From Carposina sasakii (taxonomy: Eukaryota; Arthropoda; Insecta; Lepidoptera; Carposinidae), in assembly GCA_014607495.2 (NCBI GenBank), contig CP053152.1:8742001-8806000 (forward strand): a DNA stretch of 64,000 bases, read 5' to 3'. Positions within the stretch are counted from its first letter, which is position 1, and every line of letters begins with the position of its first letter. The position numbers and the translations under genes are program-made. This document shows positions 25,901 to 32,452 of this stretch, in pieces. The notes under the pieces were generated by a model. That model made no database searches and was not told the DNA's origin. It worked only from the letters and a program-made list of their open reading frames with translations.

Positions 25901-26423
25901 CATGGATGCAACTAATAAATTCTTAACTGATGCAAATGCCTGAAATATAATATATTCCTCCAATATGGTAAATATTGGTGGAATATATTGCTAAAAACCC
26001 AACCACTTTCAACATCTCTACTTTCAATCAGATATTGTTTATCTGCTAAACACTAATTTCAGCAGTTTTATACTAATAAATATGTGTTAATTATATTATC
26101 ATTGCTAAATCATGTAAAGTTTTTACATACCTGTAAGCCAAAGTCATACATTTAAATAACTTTGTCAGTGAGATCTCAATGGATAGTTGCTGGTGTTGCA
26201 AATTATCTGGTTTATCAAAGGGTAAATACTTTTGCACGGCGCCAGGTGCAGTGTAGGTAGCCACCACAGAAACTTTCTGAACATTTTGTTCTTCATCGGG
26301 TACTGGAACAGCTAAGTCGTCAAAATCATCTTGGGCCTCAGCTTCAAAGTGCGACACCATAAAATGCCCTGAATGGATAGTCTCCTTCTCGGGACGAGCT
26401 TGCCTTTTATCAACATGAGTCAT
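2837..26423 (-). CDS. Mondo: Mondo (MondoA/ChREBP/Mio) bHLH-ZIP transcription factor, complete 18-exon gene
   Basis: Glucose-6-phosphate-responsive transcription factor of the MondoA/ChREBP family, which pairs with Mlx to bind carbohydrate response elements and drive glycolytic and lipogenic genes. The 18 exons, each listed separately, join with GT-AG junctions and matching phases to 2787 nt, giving 928 aa (human MondoA is of similar size). Visible blocks in order: the N-terminal Mondo conserved region starting IHSGHFMVS (residues 16-24); SPKWNRFKGIKLRWKDKIRLNN-type and WHMQ segments (about 100-133); LEGKYWKRR and YKKWR (about 160-185); SDTLFSTISSNQPFAF and ADFIQPSLGPLQPNLDD (about 225-280); a Gln/Ser/Pro-rich middle; basic helix-loop-helix from about 725; leucine zipper to about 802; and the C-terminal dimerisation/cytoplasmic-localisation domain (HNWKYWL, AEQHCSL, VLNSLRVLCTKTDIL). 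Known from the family: nuclear-cytoplasmic shuttling and glucose sensing by the N-terminus. Exon 12 has tandem alternative donors. Confidence 0.95.
3231..3418 (-). pseudogene. Decayed duplicate(s) of Mondo terminal exon with acceptor
   Basis: About 109 bp at 3310-3418 duplicate 2919-3026 (5' part of exon 18 plus its upstream intron), including a TTCCAG acceptor before 3352. Spliced here in phase, it reads AVLNSLRVHCIKMDILISTT then LDP and a stop at 3282, so it could serve as a short alternative last exon. A weaker third echo of the acceptor and first codons is at about 3231-3260. Confidence 0.75.
3510..3639 (-). CDS. Mondo: Mondo exon 17 (C-terminal domain, part 2)
   Basis: Acceptor GATCAG, donor GTAACT, phase 0 to 1. 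Encodes FSVVSAALVESFSACVSCGS and LVRTTLLWAEQHCSLVEMRP, matching the vertebrate ALAWLDQHCSL-LRP region of the dimerisation and cytoplasmic localisation domain. Confidence 0.92.
3680..3975 (-). mobile_element. tRNA-derived SINE, interrupted by a GGATCC-ended insert
   Basis: The minus strand has a tRNA-like head (box-B-like GGATTCGAATCC at 3910-3921) and the same body as the copy at 16910-17140, ending near ACTTTACAACACATTAAC. Its body is interrupted at about 3712-3809 by a segment with GGATCC-containing inverted ends. Confidence 0.6.
4219..4342 (-). CDS. Mondo: Mondo exon 16 (C-terminal domain, part 1)
   Basis: Enters after TTTGCAG in phase 2, leaves phase 0. Encodes NCHSLLPATGAPVSRARAG then MFARHVANRTMHNWKYWL, matching the family motif LPATG-P followed by R-L-NWKFW. 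An internal ACAG (about 4313) would break the frame, which is why the upstream acceptor was chosen. The donor GTATCC is weak. Confidence 0.88.
4840..4905 (-). mobile_element. tRNA-like SINE head fragment
   Basis: The minus strand reads TAGCCCAGTGGTTAAGACGT, A-box-like, followed by GTTCGATCCC, B-box-like. Arms do not fold into a full tRNA. Confidence 0.45.
4926..5216. mobile_element. MITE with long inverted repeats (TGTCGAAGG family)
   Basis: Both ends carry inverted copies of a block containing ACAAAATGGCTAGGCATTTT. A one-armed relative lies at 18753-18910. Confidence 0.65.
5322..5602. mobile_element. CACTATGGGTG-ended repeat, single unit with 9-bp TSD
   Basis: 281-bp unit matching one arm of the palindrome at 39212-39758. 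ATAGGTTTT flanks it on both sides (5313-5321 and 5603-5611). The flanks together resemble the interior of the TACAGGGTG MITE (compare 40735-40996), so it appears to have inserted into such a copy. Confidence 0.7.
5666..5793 (-). CDS. Mondo: Mondo exon 15 (helix 2 and leucine zipper)
   Basis: 42 codons plus two bases, acceptor TTACAG, donor GTAAGT. Encodes ISKAAMLQKGAEYIKQLKAE and RNQIKEEMENLRQQIECLNN, finishing helix 2 and starting the zipper with heptad hydrophobics. Confidence 0.95.
6319..6582 (+). mobile_element. Lepidopteran interspersed repeat ending CGCGGAC...CCACTAGT
   Basis: Typical moth/butterfly repeat with ATCTCAGGAACGGCTGAACC and a terminal CCACGCGGACGGAGTCGCG block ending CCACTAGT. 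Family members in this window: 9012, 12108, 19357, 28172, 30806, 42071, 48528. Element class not determinable here. Confidence 0.6.
6938..7318. mobile_element. Degenerate TACAGG-ended element in Mondo intron
   Basis: Begins TACAGGATGTTTTTTCG and ends ATCACCCTGAATA, imperfect inverted ends like those at 40363 and 40735. The interior shares the theme of poly-T and a TCTATGG/TTCCATGG-AGAAAA block. Confidence 0.4.
7483..7656 (-). CDS. Mondo: Mondo exon 14 (basic helix-loop-helix)
   Basis: 58 codons, phase 0 to 0, acceptor TTGCAG, donor GTAACG. After an SP-rich run, it encodes RRTHLHAEQKRRYNIKNGFD and TLQQLIPHLNSNPAAK. The H-E-R contact pattern of class B E-box/ChoRE binding is present in HLHAEQKRR. 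Strongly GC-rich compared with the surrounding introns. Confidence 0.96.
7786..7890 (+). mobile_element. LINE 3' tail fragment
   Basis: Contains CTATTGCAGTCCACTGCTGG and ACGTAGGCCTCC, sequence common in the 3' ends of lepidopteran RTE-like LINEs; similar words recur at 44255-44300. Confidence 0.45.
8210..8313 (-). CDS. Mondo: Mondo exon 13
   Basis: 104 nt, enters phase 1, leaves phase 0, acceptor TTCCAG, donor GTATAG. Encodes SQSGYKLNNSEEADPKSPLR then RGQPSPISDVMSPHQ, a Ser-Pro-rich linker before the bHLH exon. Confidence 0.85.
8612..8943 (-). repeat. 87-bp tandem repeat inside Mondo exon 12, about four copies
   Basis: Successive copies of the exon-12 3' end spaced exactly 87 bp apart (landmark agcatgacgctct at 8611, 8698, 8785, 8872). 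The two middle copies look identical; the copy nearest the acceptor (true exon) differs at one base in CTCACATCC versus CTCACCTCC. The most distal copy has CAG changed to TAG and loses the donor. 87 is divisible by three, so each added unit codes 29 residues in frame. Confidence 0.9.
8855..9002 (-). CDS. Mondo: Mondo exon 12, shortest form of an exon with three tandem donors
   Basis: Acceptor TTACAG before 9002; phase 0 to 1. The proximal donor follows 8855 (TCCT then GTGAGT). The 3' part of this exon with its donor is repeated downstream, giving further donors after 8768 and 8681, so longer forms of this exon (235 or 322 nt) would add 29 or 58 in-frame residues. Encodes a Ser/Arg-rich start and the unit PPPLTSVNSEPALPAQSVML then AQLLS. 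Confidence 0.85.
9012..9219 (+). mobile_element. Retroposon copy abutting the Mondo exon 12 acceptor
   Basis: Starts with ACTAATATTATGAATGGG and ends with ACGAAGTCGCGGGCAACAGC. Its left end lies within about 10 bp of the exon-12 acceptor (9003-9006), so the branch-point region of that intron is repeat-derived. Confidence 0.65.
9425..9580 (-). CDS. Mondo: Mondo exon 11
   Basis: 52 codons, phase 0 to 0, donor GTGAGT. Encodes RGKEQYRSHSLPIGAQLNAD (RSHSLP is 14-3-3-site-like) and a Pro/Ala run (PPAPAPPPP). Confidence 0.88.
10190..10360 (+). mobile_element. SINE/LINE tail with TATGTATG
   Basis: Contains GTAGGCGATGGGCTGACCAC and CCCGTAAGGGATAAAGGCGT followed by ATATGTATGTATG, a very common lepidopteran repeat tail. 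An inverse partial copy is at 48843-48950. Confidence 0.5.
11689..11901 (-). CDS. Mondo: Mondo exon 10
   Basis: 71 codons, phase 0 to 0, acceptor CTATAG, donor GTAAGA. Gln/Ser/Pro/His-rich (QSHQHQTYGSPQLQ; SGSSRQSSPQMQYLQPDPYK). An open frame on the same strand in another register is a shadow. Confidence 0.86.
12003..13118 (-). mobile_element. Foldback composite element (CCGACTGC ends), copy 1
   Basis: Ends CCGACTGC on the left and GTCGGGT on the right. Contains arms with AAGCACTTAGATGTCC and its inverse, and a central hairpin (12470-12575). Interrupted by a CGCGGAC-type repeat (12108-12465). The same structure occurs inverted at 46596-48026. Confidence 0.65.
12108..12465 (-). mobile_element. 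Interspersed repeat nested in the foldback element
   Basis: Begins ACTAGTGGACGCCCGCGACT and continues with TCGTCCGCGTGG; same family as 6319-6582, opposite orientation. Confidence 0.6.
13290..13465 (-). CDS. Mondo: Mondo exon 9
   Basis: Phase 1 to 0, donor GTAAGT. Encodes IPPSQTAPETVSLLQQPVQN and a basic REKPRPRVSHYP stretch within the low-complexity middle of the protein. Confidence 0.86.
13722..14032 (+). repeat. Minisatellite-bearing repeat, about three units
   Basis: Units of GCGGTTTTCGTAAAAA followed by CCCGTTGGTCCCCTTCCCGT and GGAATATCGGGAAATCCGTT. The same unit forms the longer array at 37370-38260. Confidence 0.65.
14588..14745 (+). pseudogene. LINE reverse-transcriptase C-terminal fragment
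   Basis: Plus-strand reading, with frame breaks, recalls the C-terminus of insect non-LTR elements (R-RQ-K-W-DDL-FL--WPELA-NR-VW---R--FAQQWD). The parallel fragment at 44848-44996 supports this. Lies in the Mondo intron between exons 8 and 9. Confidence 0.55.
14813..15121 (-). CDS. Mondo: Mondo exon 8
   Basis: Largest coding exon (309 nt), phase 1 to 1, with a less typical GTTGGT donor. Encodes a Gln/Asn/Ser repeat region (LQNSLQSNIQNSVQSNML) and a YPPSYEQSP segment; low-complexity activation domain. Confidence 0.86.
15525..15850 (-). mobile_element. tRNA-tail SINE, complete single unit with 12-bp TSD
   Basis: TATAACATAGAG flanks both ends (15513-15524, 15851-15862). On the minus strand the unit is a roughly 220-bp body, then a tRNA-like block (CCGGTGGCTCAGTGGTTAG ... 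GGGTTCGATTCCCACCCGGG), then a short TTTTTTCCATTTCTTTATT tail. Relatives: 27282-27748 and 47233-47485. Confidence 0.85.
16011..16160 (-). CDS. Mondo: Mondo exon 7
   Basis: Phase 1 to 1, donor GTGAGT. Pro/Glu-rich sequence (TPRLPPVPEEPALASEEP) then a Ser/Gln/Met-rich stretch; part of the poorly conserved activation region. Confidence 0.87.
16372..16467 (-). CDS. Mondo: Mondo exon 6
   Basis: Phase 1 to 1, donor GTAAGC. Encodes ARGASLADFIQPSLGPLQPN then LDDYMDTLEPFQ, the conserved D-IQP-L-PLQP-LDD-MD motif of Mondo family activators. Confidence 0.93.
16843..16910. repeat. (AT)n microsatellite
   Basis: About 33 uninterrupted AT dinucleotides. It adjoins the 3' end of the minus-strand SINE at 16911-17137, so it probably grew from the SINE tail. 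Confidence 0.95.
16911..17137 (-). mobile_element. tRNA-derived SINE
   Basis: The minus strand starts GACGGCCGACTGGTCTAGTA, with box B GGTTCGAATCCC, then a body containing GTGGGTACT-like blocks read in reverse. Partial relatives at 3680-3975 and 24190-24285. In a Mondo intron. Confidence 0.7.
17647..17800 (-). CDS. Mondo: Mondo exon 5
   Basis: Acceptor TTAG, donor GTAAGA, phase 0 to 1. Encodes an acidic segment (GELAENMLTDEDYLNF) followed by MSDTLFSTISSNQPFAF, matching the conserved SDTLF block of Mondo proteins. Confidence 0.92.
17999..18124 (-). CDS. Mondo: Mondo exon 4
   Basis: 42 codons, phase 0 to 0, donor GTAAGG. Encodes TTILEGKYWKRRAEAVIAEY then KKWRMFHIMR, the conserved LEGxYWKRR...YxKWR motif of the glucose-sensing module. 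Confidence 0.93.
18544..18617 (-). CDS. Mondo: Mondo exon 3
   Basis: 74-nt exon too short to appear as an open frame on its own. Acceptor TTACAG, donor GTAAAT; enters phase 1, leaves phase 0. Encodes FIKKQNTLVCQFASPL followed by DVDTHVKPE, the counterpart of the vertebrate VCGFVTPL segment. Confidence 0.88.
18753..18910. mobile_element. One-armed copy of the 4926 MITE
   Basis: Shares TGTCGAAGGAATATTG, GGCTAGGCATTTTGAATAGT and the following GGCTTCTA block with 4926-5080, but lacks the second arm. Lies in Mondo intron 2. Confidence 0.6.
19357..19966 (+). mobile_element. Interspersed repeat split by a nested MITE
   Basis: The left part (19357-19405, to TGTACATGGAAGA) and right part (19660-19966, from AGAAAAAAATATTATAG to CCACTAGT) together match the uninterrupted copy at 6319-6582. 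Confidence 0.75.
19408..19657. mobile_element. TACAGGGTG MITE with TA target duplication
   Basis: 250 bp with terminal inverted repeats TACAGGGTGTAACAGAAAGG / rc, continuing through AAGCGAAAAGCTATGTAAAT. TA duplicates at 19406-19407 and 19658-19659, consistent with Tc1/mariner-type movement. Second copy 40735-40996. Confidence 0.8.
20462..20650. mobile_element. hAT-type MITE with 8-bp TSD
   Basis: Ends CAGAGTTTCCCAAACTTT and rc of TTTGGGAACCACTG (CAGTGGTTCCCAAA), classic hAT termini. GCCTAGAC flanks both sides (20454-20461, 20651-20658). Confidence 0.88.
22121..22310. mobile_element. MITE with CCCCTGATTACGT ends (GC-rich interior)
   Basis: Left CGCCCCCTGATTACGT, right TTACGTAATCAGAGGGCCG, arms continue with GCAATAGCAAAGCCGAA. 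Unusually GC-rich centre for this region. Related elements at 23577-23767, 28038-28150 and 30300-30382. Confidence 0.7.
22801..22907 (-). CDS. Mondo: Mondo exon 2
   Basis: Acceptor CAG before 22907, donor GTGAGT after 22801; enters phase 2, leaves phase 1. Encodes the LTSPKWNRFKGIKLRW and KDKIRLNNVIWRCWHMQ blocks, among the most conserved parts of MondoA/ChREBP (14-3-3/export region). Confidence 0.93.
23577..23767. mobile_element. MITE with CCCCTGATTACGT ends
   Basis: Near-palindromic: AAAGCAAAGCGATAGCGAAA on the left is mirrored by TTTCGCTATCGCTTTGCTTC on the right, finishing TTTTACGTAATCAGGGGG. Confidence 0.75.
24190..24290 (+). mobile_element. Truncated tRNA-SINE 3' part
   Basis: Contains CAAGACCTTAGAGATCTTAA and GTTAATGTGTTGTAAAGTGT, matching the SINE bodies at 3680 and 16911. 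Followed by a TTTATTTATT tail. Confidence 0.5.
24291..26130. other. Mondo intron 1 interior, nothing recognised
   Basis: AT-rich sequence without open frames, inverted repeats or family repeats that I can identify. Confidence 0.5.
26131..26423 (-). CDS. Mondo: Mondo exon 1 (start codon)
   Basis: Codes residues 1-97 plus two bases (ends phase 2, donor GTATGT). It contains IHSGHFMVS and, at its end, SIEISLTKLFKCMTLAYR, the first Mondo conserved motifs. ATG 26423-26421 is taken as the start because it is the only Met upstream of the conserved block in this exon. The SINE-like copy begins 172 bp further upstream. Confidence 0.9.
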
Positions 26424-26595
26424 AATTATGAGATTATAAAACTATAGTATTAAACTATATGGCAAATTATATTCTCTAGGACTATTAAGTTTTAGAATTT
26501 GCCATGTTTGTTTTCCACAGATCACTTCTCGTTCATGATTTCACGATTGTTCACGATGTTGTTTTTTCATTTGACTTTGACGCTTCGCCTTGAAG

Positions 26596-26990
26596 TTTTT
26601 TTTAGTTTATCCCGATGGAAAGACAAGGGGAACTATGCCCATACAGCCATTGTCTTTAAAATGATTTTTGAATTTATTATGGATGATAATGATGATGATG
26701 AATGGAAACGTCTGGAAAATTCTCAAGAACGAGTGTAAAATTAGTCAAAATAAAAAAAATTGTAGAAATAACTTACATGAGCCCATGAAGAGATCGAGTT
26801 TTACTCAGCTTACCATGGCTTACCTGCATATAAAACCATGCACACGCACTCTTGCACGCATTAAATTTACATCACAAGTAAACAATATATATCTTATCTT
26901 CCAGAAAATATAACTTTACGGACACACGCATGCCATTTATGAATATTGATTTTCACAAGAAAATTACACCCTTCCAGATTTTCCCGCCGA
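26596..26990 (-). mobile_element. SINE-like repeat directly upstream of Mondo
   Basis: On the minus strand it starts GGCGGGAAAATCTGGAAGG, passes through ATGAAGAGATCG complement blocks and ends with TTTCCATCGGGATAAACTAA plus an A-run. It is in Mondo's orientation; its poly(A) end is 172 bp from the Mondo ATG. Family copies: 31417, 31988, 38266, 51078, 53990, 54564. Confidence 0.8.
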
Positions 26991-27281
26991 ATCTCGCCAC
27001 AGACTATATTGAATACCAATGTAACAAAGTTAATCATAAAGGAAGTAGCAAATAATTTAAAAATAGAAATGGACTAATGCGTAGGTAGCGTAGACATGGC
27101 GTAGACAGAGTATAAGATAGACAAGCTACTGAAATAATGATAATTAAAAGAGTAAGATGGCGCAAATGTAAATTATGAAAGTGTGAGCCAAGGGCGGATC
27201 CAGCTTTGGCGCCAGGAGGGGGTCACATAGTCGTGGTCAAGTCAAGAACTTATAATTTGATTTTGATAACAATAAATACAA

Positions 27282-27748
27282 AATTAGAAAAGAGATGGTA
27301 AAATTCGTCATCCGAGTAATTGACCCGGTGGCTCAGTGGTTAGAGCACTGACACGCGGAATTCAGAGGTCGTGGGTTCGATTCCCACCCGGGTGATGAAT
27401 TTTTTCCATTTCTTTATTAATAATTTTATAATATATCTTGACTAAGATAAATTTATAAAAACACTTCTCCATTAATATAATCCGTTAGGATATGGTTGAT
27501 CGTTTCATCTTTAAACATTGTGCTGAGGGATTCAGCTTTGTTTGCCGAGATTTGGCTAGTGTATAGCTATCGGGATGAAAAATAACGTTGCCAATATGTA
27601 ATTTAGAAAAGAGATGGTAAAATTCGTCATTCGAGTAATTGACCCGGTGGCTCAGTGGTTAGAGCACTGACACGCGGAATGCAGAGGTCGTGGGTTCGAT
27701 TCCCACCCGGGTGAGGAATTTTTTCCATTTCTTTATTAATAATTTTAT
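27282..27748 (+). mobile_element. Dimeric tRNA-tail SINE with 11-bp TSD
   Basis: AATAAATACAA flanks both ends (27271-27281, 27749-27759). Inside: tRNA-like block, linker, full body, second tRNA-like block, tail. The two units are offset by 319 bp (landmark TTAGAAAAGAGATGGTA at 27284 and 27603). Confidence 0.88.
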
Positions 27749-28037
27749 AATAAATACAAGTAAAAAGTAGGTATTTTATTAATGTACTTAAAAAAAATAT
27801 TCTTTACTTGAAAAACTTAACACATAACTTGTACATATACACGTACATATTGCCATCTTCTCTTGAAGACATCCAGAGAAGCACTATCACGTACGGAATG
27901 AGGCAGCCGAATTTATATTCCATAACCGTGGTGAATGATTTGTCGTAACAGCTAGAGGTATGTCGAGGGGTATGACGCAAAACTCCACAAAGGTGAAGGT
28001 GGTACGACAAGGGTTTCTAACAGAGTCTAGCTAGACC

Positions 28038-28150
28038 GGCCCCCTGATTACGTAAAAGCAATAGCAAAGCCGAAGCAAAGCGATAGCAAAAATTGTACAA
28101 TATTCGCCTTGAAATGTCAAAGTTCGATCAAATTTGGTCGCATTTTACAT
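28038..28150. mobile_element. MITE arm, CCCCTGATTACGT family
   Basis: GGCCCCCTGATTACGTAAAA then GCAATAGCAAAGCCGAAGC, matching the right arm of 23577-23767 in inverse. An opposite-facing end lies at 30300-30382, so the two may bound one 2.3-kb element. Confidence 0.5.
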
Positions 28151-28171
28151 TATAGTTATTTATGTACAACT

Positions 28172-28325
28172 AGCTGTTGCCCGCGACTTCGTCCACGTGG
28201 ACTGCAGAAAAAACAGCCTATGTGTTAATCCAGGGTGTCAGCTAACTCCATACAAAATTTTATTAAAATCGCTCCATCCGTTTGTAGACATAAAAAAGTA
28301 GAAACATACACATGTAATAAGTAGA
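28172..28325 (-). mobile_element. CGCGGAC-family repeat fragment
   Basis: Begins CTAGCTGTTGCCCGCGACTT then CGTCCACGTGGAC, followed by the ATCGCTCCATCCGTTTGTAG block. Confidence 0.5.
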
Positions 28326-29103
28326 CGCCGGCACTGAATGTGTTAAAAAATGTATAAAGAAAATATTATAGCGCGAGCGGAGCGAGCGCGATATTTTTAG
28401 GAGTTTTTCGCACACTGTTGCCATTTATTTCTCGATAATGCATGCTCTATCGAGAATTTGTGACGATCGCTAATGCATCATGGTAATGCTGATGCAGGTG
28501 AAGCGAACGATAATTATTAGGAATTTTCTTCTATTAAAGCTTCGATTATTTCTTTGTAAAAAATAGCATTTTTACTATTATATTTTATTATTCTCACACA
28601 AGAATTTTGTGTTAGGCCAGAAGCCCCGTATCATTGTTAGGTAGGTATGGCTGATGCGGCACAGCTACGTCCTTAATACATAGAGCAGGATGCGCGGAGC
28701 AGGGCGGCTACATTTGGTCCACCAATTTTTTTGCCATTTTATAAATGGCGTTATTGCAAAACATATGATTATATCAAGTTAATCAGATTTCCCCTGACAT
28801 AAAAAGTGTCCGAGTTTTATGGATGGCAGCCTTCTGCGGGTGTCACATCTAAGTTTATCCTACTAGAAACAACTTCGAAAAAAGCAAGAGACGAACTCAC
28901 GTTCCATTTCATGGCGTATGCGTTTGTATCGTATTATACGAAATGATCAAGGATACAATATACTGTCTGATTATACATATTTTGTATCCTTTATATATTT
29001 TGTATCAATTATACGATCTGGCAGCCCTGAGCTAGACGTTACGTAGTCGACAAGTGCGCGCAAGTGTGGCGCGGTAAAATTCAAATTTTTTGTTTGCCAT
29101 CAT

Positions 29104-29362
29104 ACAAAGTTCATCATTTACAGCCCTGAGAAGTCCACTTTTGGACATAGGCTTCCCCCAACAACCTCCACTCCGACAGGTCGGAAGCAGCCTGCATCCA
29201 ACCGACGCCCGCGACTATGGCCAGGTCGTCCGTCCACCACGCGGGTGGCCTTCCCAAGCTGTGCTTGCCGATACGTGGTATCCACTCTAACTTTCCGACT
29301 CCATCGGCCATCAGTTCTTCGAGCTATGTGCTCATTGCCACTTCAGCTTGCTGGACCGTTGA
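29104..29362 (-). pseudogene. RTE-like LINE, C-terminal reverse transcriptase fragment
   Basis: The minus strand encodes SLGRPPAWWTDDLAIVAG then GWMQAASDLSEWRLLGEAYV and QKWTSQG, the typical C-terminal motif (GRP--RW-DDI---AG--W---A-DR--W---EEA---QW) of lepidopteran non-LTR polymerases. Truncated; no domains upstream. Confidence 0.75.
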
Positions 29363-30805
29363 GCTATGTCGGTGATCTTTGTACAAAGTTATTACATTAT
29401 ATTAAATTAATTAAATATTGAAGATACCTATGTAGTTACATAAAATCTGTACGGTGACAAAATATATAAATAAAATTATCATGTTCAATTAGTGGTCCAC
29501 CTAAGTCCTGGAACCAGCTCAGGGGGGGGTCATGACCCCCATGACCCCCCCCCTGGATCCGCCGTTGGTGTGAGCAGGGCGAGACTTAAGTTTTTTGTCT
29601 TCACTTGCGTATAGGTAGGTTTTTTGTTTGCTATTATTGCTATTGATGGCAGACAAATTGTTCGTGCCGTAAGAGATTTGGTCCAAAACAATTAAAGTTT
29701 CGTAAAATTTGTGTTCTCGAACCTTAATCAATACCCTACAAGGTAGGTACTAAAAGTGTGCAGTTATGGTGAATTTCAGTATAATTCAAAATCAGCGAAA
29801 TCAGCCAATCATAACCTCTCATGGCTAAGTTGAATTTTTGATGAGATGCTTTATGTAAATCAAAAGATTATTAAGTTAATATCTATTTTCTGTCATAATC
29901 ATGCAGTTTTTTTTTATTGAATTTAAGGTGTAAATAAGATAAAAGCCAAACCAAATAATAAATATACATAGCTAGCTAATAATGTATATCTATCACATTT
30001 TCCCTCTCACACTGTATACGCTATTAGCTCCTCTATTCTTTCTCTCCTCTCTACGCCGAGTTGGCTCCCTAATCTCGCGAGTTCTATTTTTTTCGAGGAC
30101 TCCCGCGTACTTTTGTCCGCTCTGCTCCCTGCATGTCCGCGGTTATTCGGCGGACTTAAGTACGCGGTACTTTAATCCTACGTTTGCGTTGCTCGATACA
30201 TTTGTAAGCGTCCTATTTTATTGGCGGAGCGTTCTTTATTATCCCCACGGAGAAAAGTACGTGGTTTTCGTCGTCGTACGAAATCGTACGCTCGAATTTT
30301 GATATTTTAACGCGAATATTGTACAATTTTCGCATTGCATTGCTTTTGCTTTGTTTTTGCAAGACGTAATCAGCCTACGGTATCAAAGAACATTAATTTC
30401 TAACTAAAATTAGTTTCTTTCCTAATTTAGTTCTCTATTCCATATTCTCTACCACGCGATATTATGTAAATATTTATTATAGTGTGTGAATATATATATC
30501 GGTTTAAATTGTAAAGTTTTTTCTTTTTTTTTAACAAGTTGTGGGGAATATTGAGTTGGCGTTGGAAAGTCTGTCTGGCTGGAGTAGAAAAGCGGGTGGG
30601 GCTGTGTCGGGGCACACGGCCGTTGGTTTTAACGTGAAACGTCTATGTTAGCGAATCGCTTTTAAAGTAAAAGATTGAAATGAAAACAAGATGGACGCTG
30701 TTTTAAGTATTTTAATAAAAAAAAAAGAACAGGTACGTAATAGAAACATAAAATACATAGCAAATGTTTATATATTTATTGTCACTTTCTGGTTATTTTA
30801 AATAG

Positions 30806-31012
30806 CAGCCGCCCACGACTTCGTCCGCGTGAGGGGGCGTTGTACCCGTGCGAAGCCGGGCAGGTTGTTGTATAGACTGTAGCCTTCCTTGGTAAATGGG
30901 CTATCTAACACAGAAAGAATTTTTCAAATCAGACCAGTAGTTCCTGAGATTAGCGCGTTCAAACAAACAAACAAACAAACTCTTCAGCTTTATAATATTA
31001 GTATAGATATAA
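30806..31012 (-). mobile_element. CGCGGAC-family repeat fragment
   Basis: CAGCCGCCCACGACTTCGTC at the left, ending with CAAACAAACAAACAAACAAA and TATAATATTAGTATAGAT. Confidence 0.55.
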
Positions 31013-31416
31013 ATACTGTCCAAATTACACTTATTTTTGTATAAATCAATCGGTTCAAATAAACTTGACAAACACACGAAAGAATCACCACGCTATAAAG
31101 TCGGAGTCACGAGTTACACTGAATAGAAACAAGCGTGAGCGCCGGTTTCGCACAGTTATCGCAGTATCCCTCCCCCGCCGCCCCGCTTGACCCCGACACG
31201 AACTCAATGTCATAACAGCGAGCTGACTATATAAGTGAAATATTTACACCACATTTTTGTTTCTAAGACCAATAGTTTTTTAATTATTAAGGTACGATGA
31301 TATAGACCTTTTCGTTACGGTCCAGTTTTTAAACCTGGTACCCGTATGTGTCGGCGCGATTTTAAAGACGTTTCACGTCAAAAAAAGGTTTTTTCTCCTG
31401 AATACCTCCTCGTCGC

Positions 31417-31806
31417 AGATTCGGCAGGAAAAGCTGGAAGGGAGCGGGTGTAATTTCCTTGTGAAAATCAAAATTTATTTGTAGATGGCTTGCCCGTGTC
31501 CGTATAGTGATCTTTTCTGCTAGATAAGTTATATTTTGTTTACTTGTGATGTGAATCTAGTGCGTGTGCATGATTTTATATGCAGGTAAGCTGAATAATA
31601 CTTTAGTCGGAATACGATCTCTTCATGGGCTCATGTAAGTTATTTCTGCACTTATTTTTTATTTGGTCTAATTTTACACTCGTTCTGGAGGATTTTTCCG
31701 TCGTTTCCATTCATCATCATCATTATTATCCATCATTAATTCAGAAATCATTTACTAAAGACAATAGCTGTATGGGCTTAGTTCCCCTTGCCTTTCATTC
31801 GAGATA
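31417..31806 (+). mobile_element. SINE-like repeat upstream of RPAIN, copy 1
   Basis: Starts GATTCGGCAGGAAAAGCTGG, contains TCGGAATACGATCTCTTCAT and CTTAGTTCCCCTTGCCTTTC, ending near CATTCGAGATAAACC. A further 3'-half copy follows at about 31830-31962. Confidence 0.8.
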
Positions 31807-31829
31807 AACCTGAATATCTCGCCTTTTTA

Positions 31830-31962
31830 CACCCATTCATGAGGATTTTCCTGACGTTTCCATTCATCATCATCCATCGTAAATTCAGAAATCATTTACT
31901 ATAAAAAATGGCTATATGGGCTTAGTTCCCCTTGCCTTTTCTTCGGGATAAACTAAAAAAAA
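31830..31962 (+). mobile_element. SINE-like repeat, 3'-half copy
   Basis: Only the part from ACACCCATTCATGAGGATTT to CTTCGGGATAAACTAAAAAA is present, wedged between two longer copies of the same family. Confidence 0.75.
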
Positions 31963-31987
31963 AAGAATGAATACCTCGTTGCGGATA

Positions 31988-32361
31988 CGGCGGGAAAAGC
32001 TGGAAGTTCGCTCAGGGTGCGGGTGTAATTTTCCTGTGAAAATCAAAACTAATTTGTAGATAGCTTGTATATGCCCGTAAAGTAATGTTTTCTGGTAAAT
32101 AAGTTATATTTTGTTTGCTTGTGATGTGAATCAGGTAAGCCGAGTAAAACTTTAGTCGGAATACCATCTCTTCATGGGCTGATGTAAGTTGTTTCTGCAC
32201 TTATTTTTCATTTTTACTAATTTTACACTTGTTCTTGAGGATTTTCCCGACGTTTATCATCATTTTCATCCATCATAAATTCAGAAATCATTTACTAAAG
32301 ACAATGGCTGTATGGGCTTAGTTCCCCTTGCCTTTCCTTCGGGATAAACTAAACAAAAAAA
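31988..32361 (+). mobile_element. SINE-like repeat directly upstream of RPAIN
   Basis: Runs from GGCGGGAAAAGCTGGAAG to TTCGGGATAAACTAAACAAA plus A-run. The poly(A) end is 91 bp from the RPAIN ATG and in the same orientation, so any RPAIN core promoter must lie beside or inside it. Confidence 0.82.
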
Positions 32362-32452
32362 ATCGCCGCGCCAAAATAAAATAAATTTCGATGTACATAC
32401 ATAATATTGTGAATTTCAGTACATAACTTTTGTTATTTTCCCAGTTAGTGCA

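Larger units (their letters stand above)
26991..31416. other. Mondo-RPAIN intergenic region
   Basis: Holds a SINE dimer, CCCCTGATTACGT-type MITE ends (28038, 30382), two CGCGGAC-type repeats and a LINE fragment. The 106-codon plus-strand open frame at 29982-30302 runs to the edge of the repeat-like 3' segment and resembles nothing I know; not called as a gene. Confidence 0.55.

Noticed and set aside
27311..27386. tRNA gene candidate (GCTCAGTGGTTAGAGC ... GGGTTCGATTCCCACC)
   Set aside because: D and T arms pair, but the anticodon stem does not; it lies inside a TSD-bounded SINE that is repeated at 15.5, 27.6 and 47.4 kb.
29982..30302. 106-codon plus-strand open frame
   Set aside because: No recognisable domain, unusual composition, and it adjoins a MITE end; no splice or start context.
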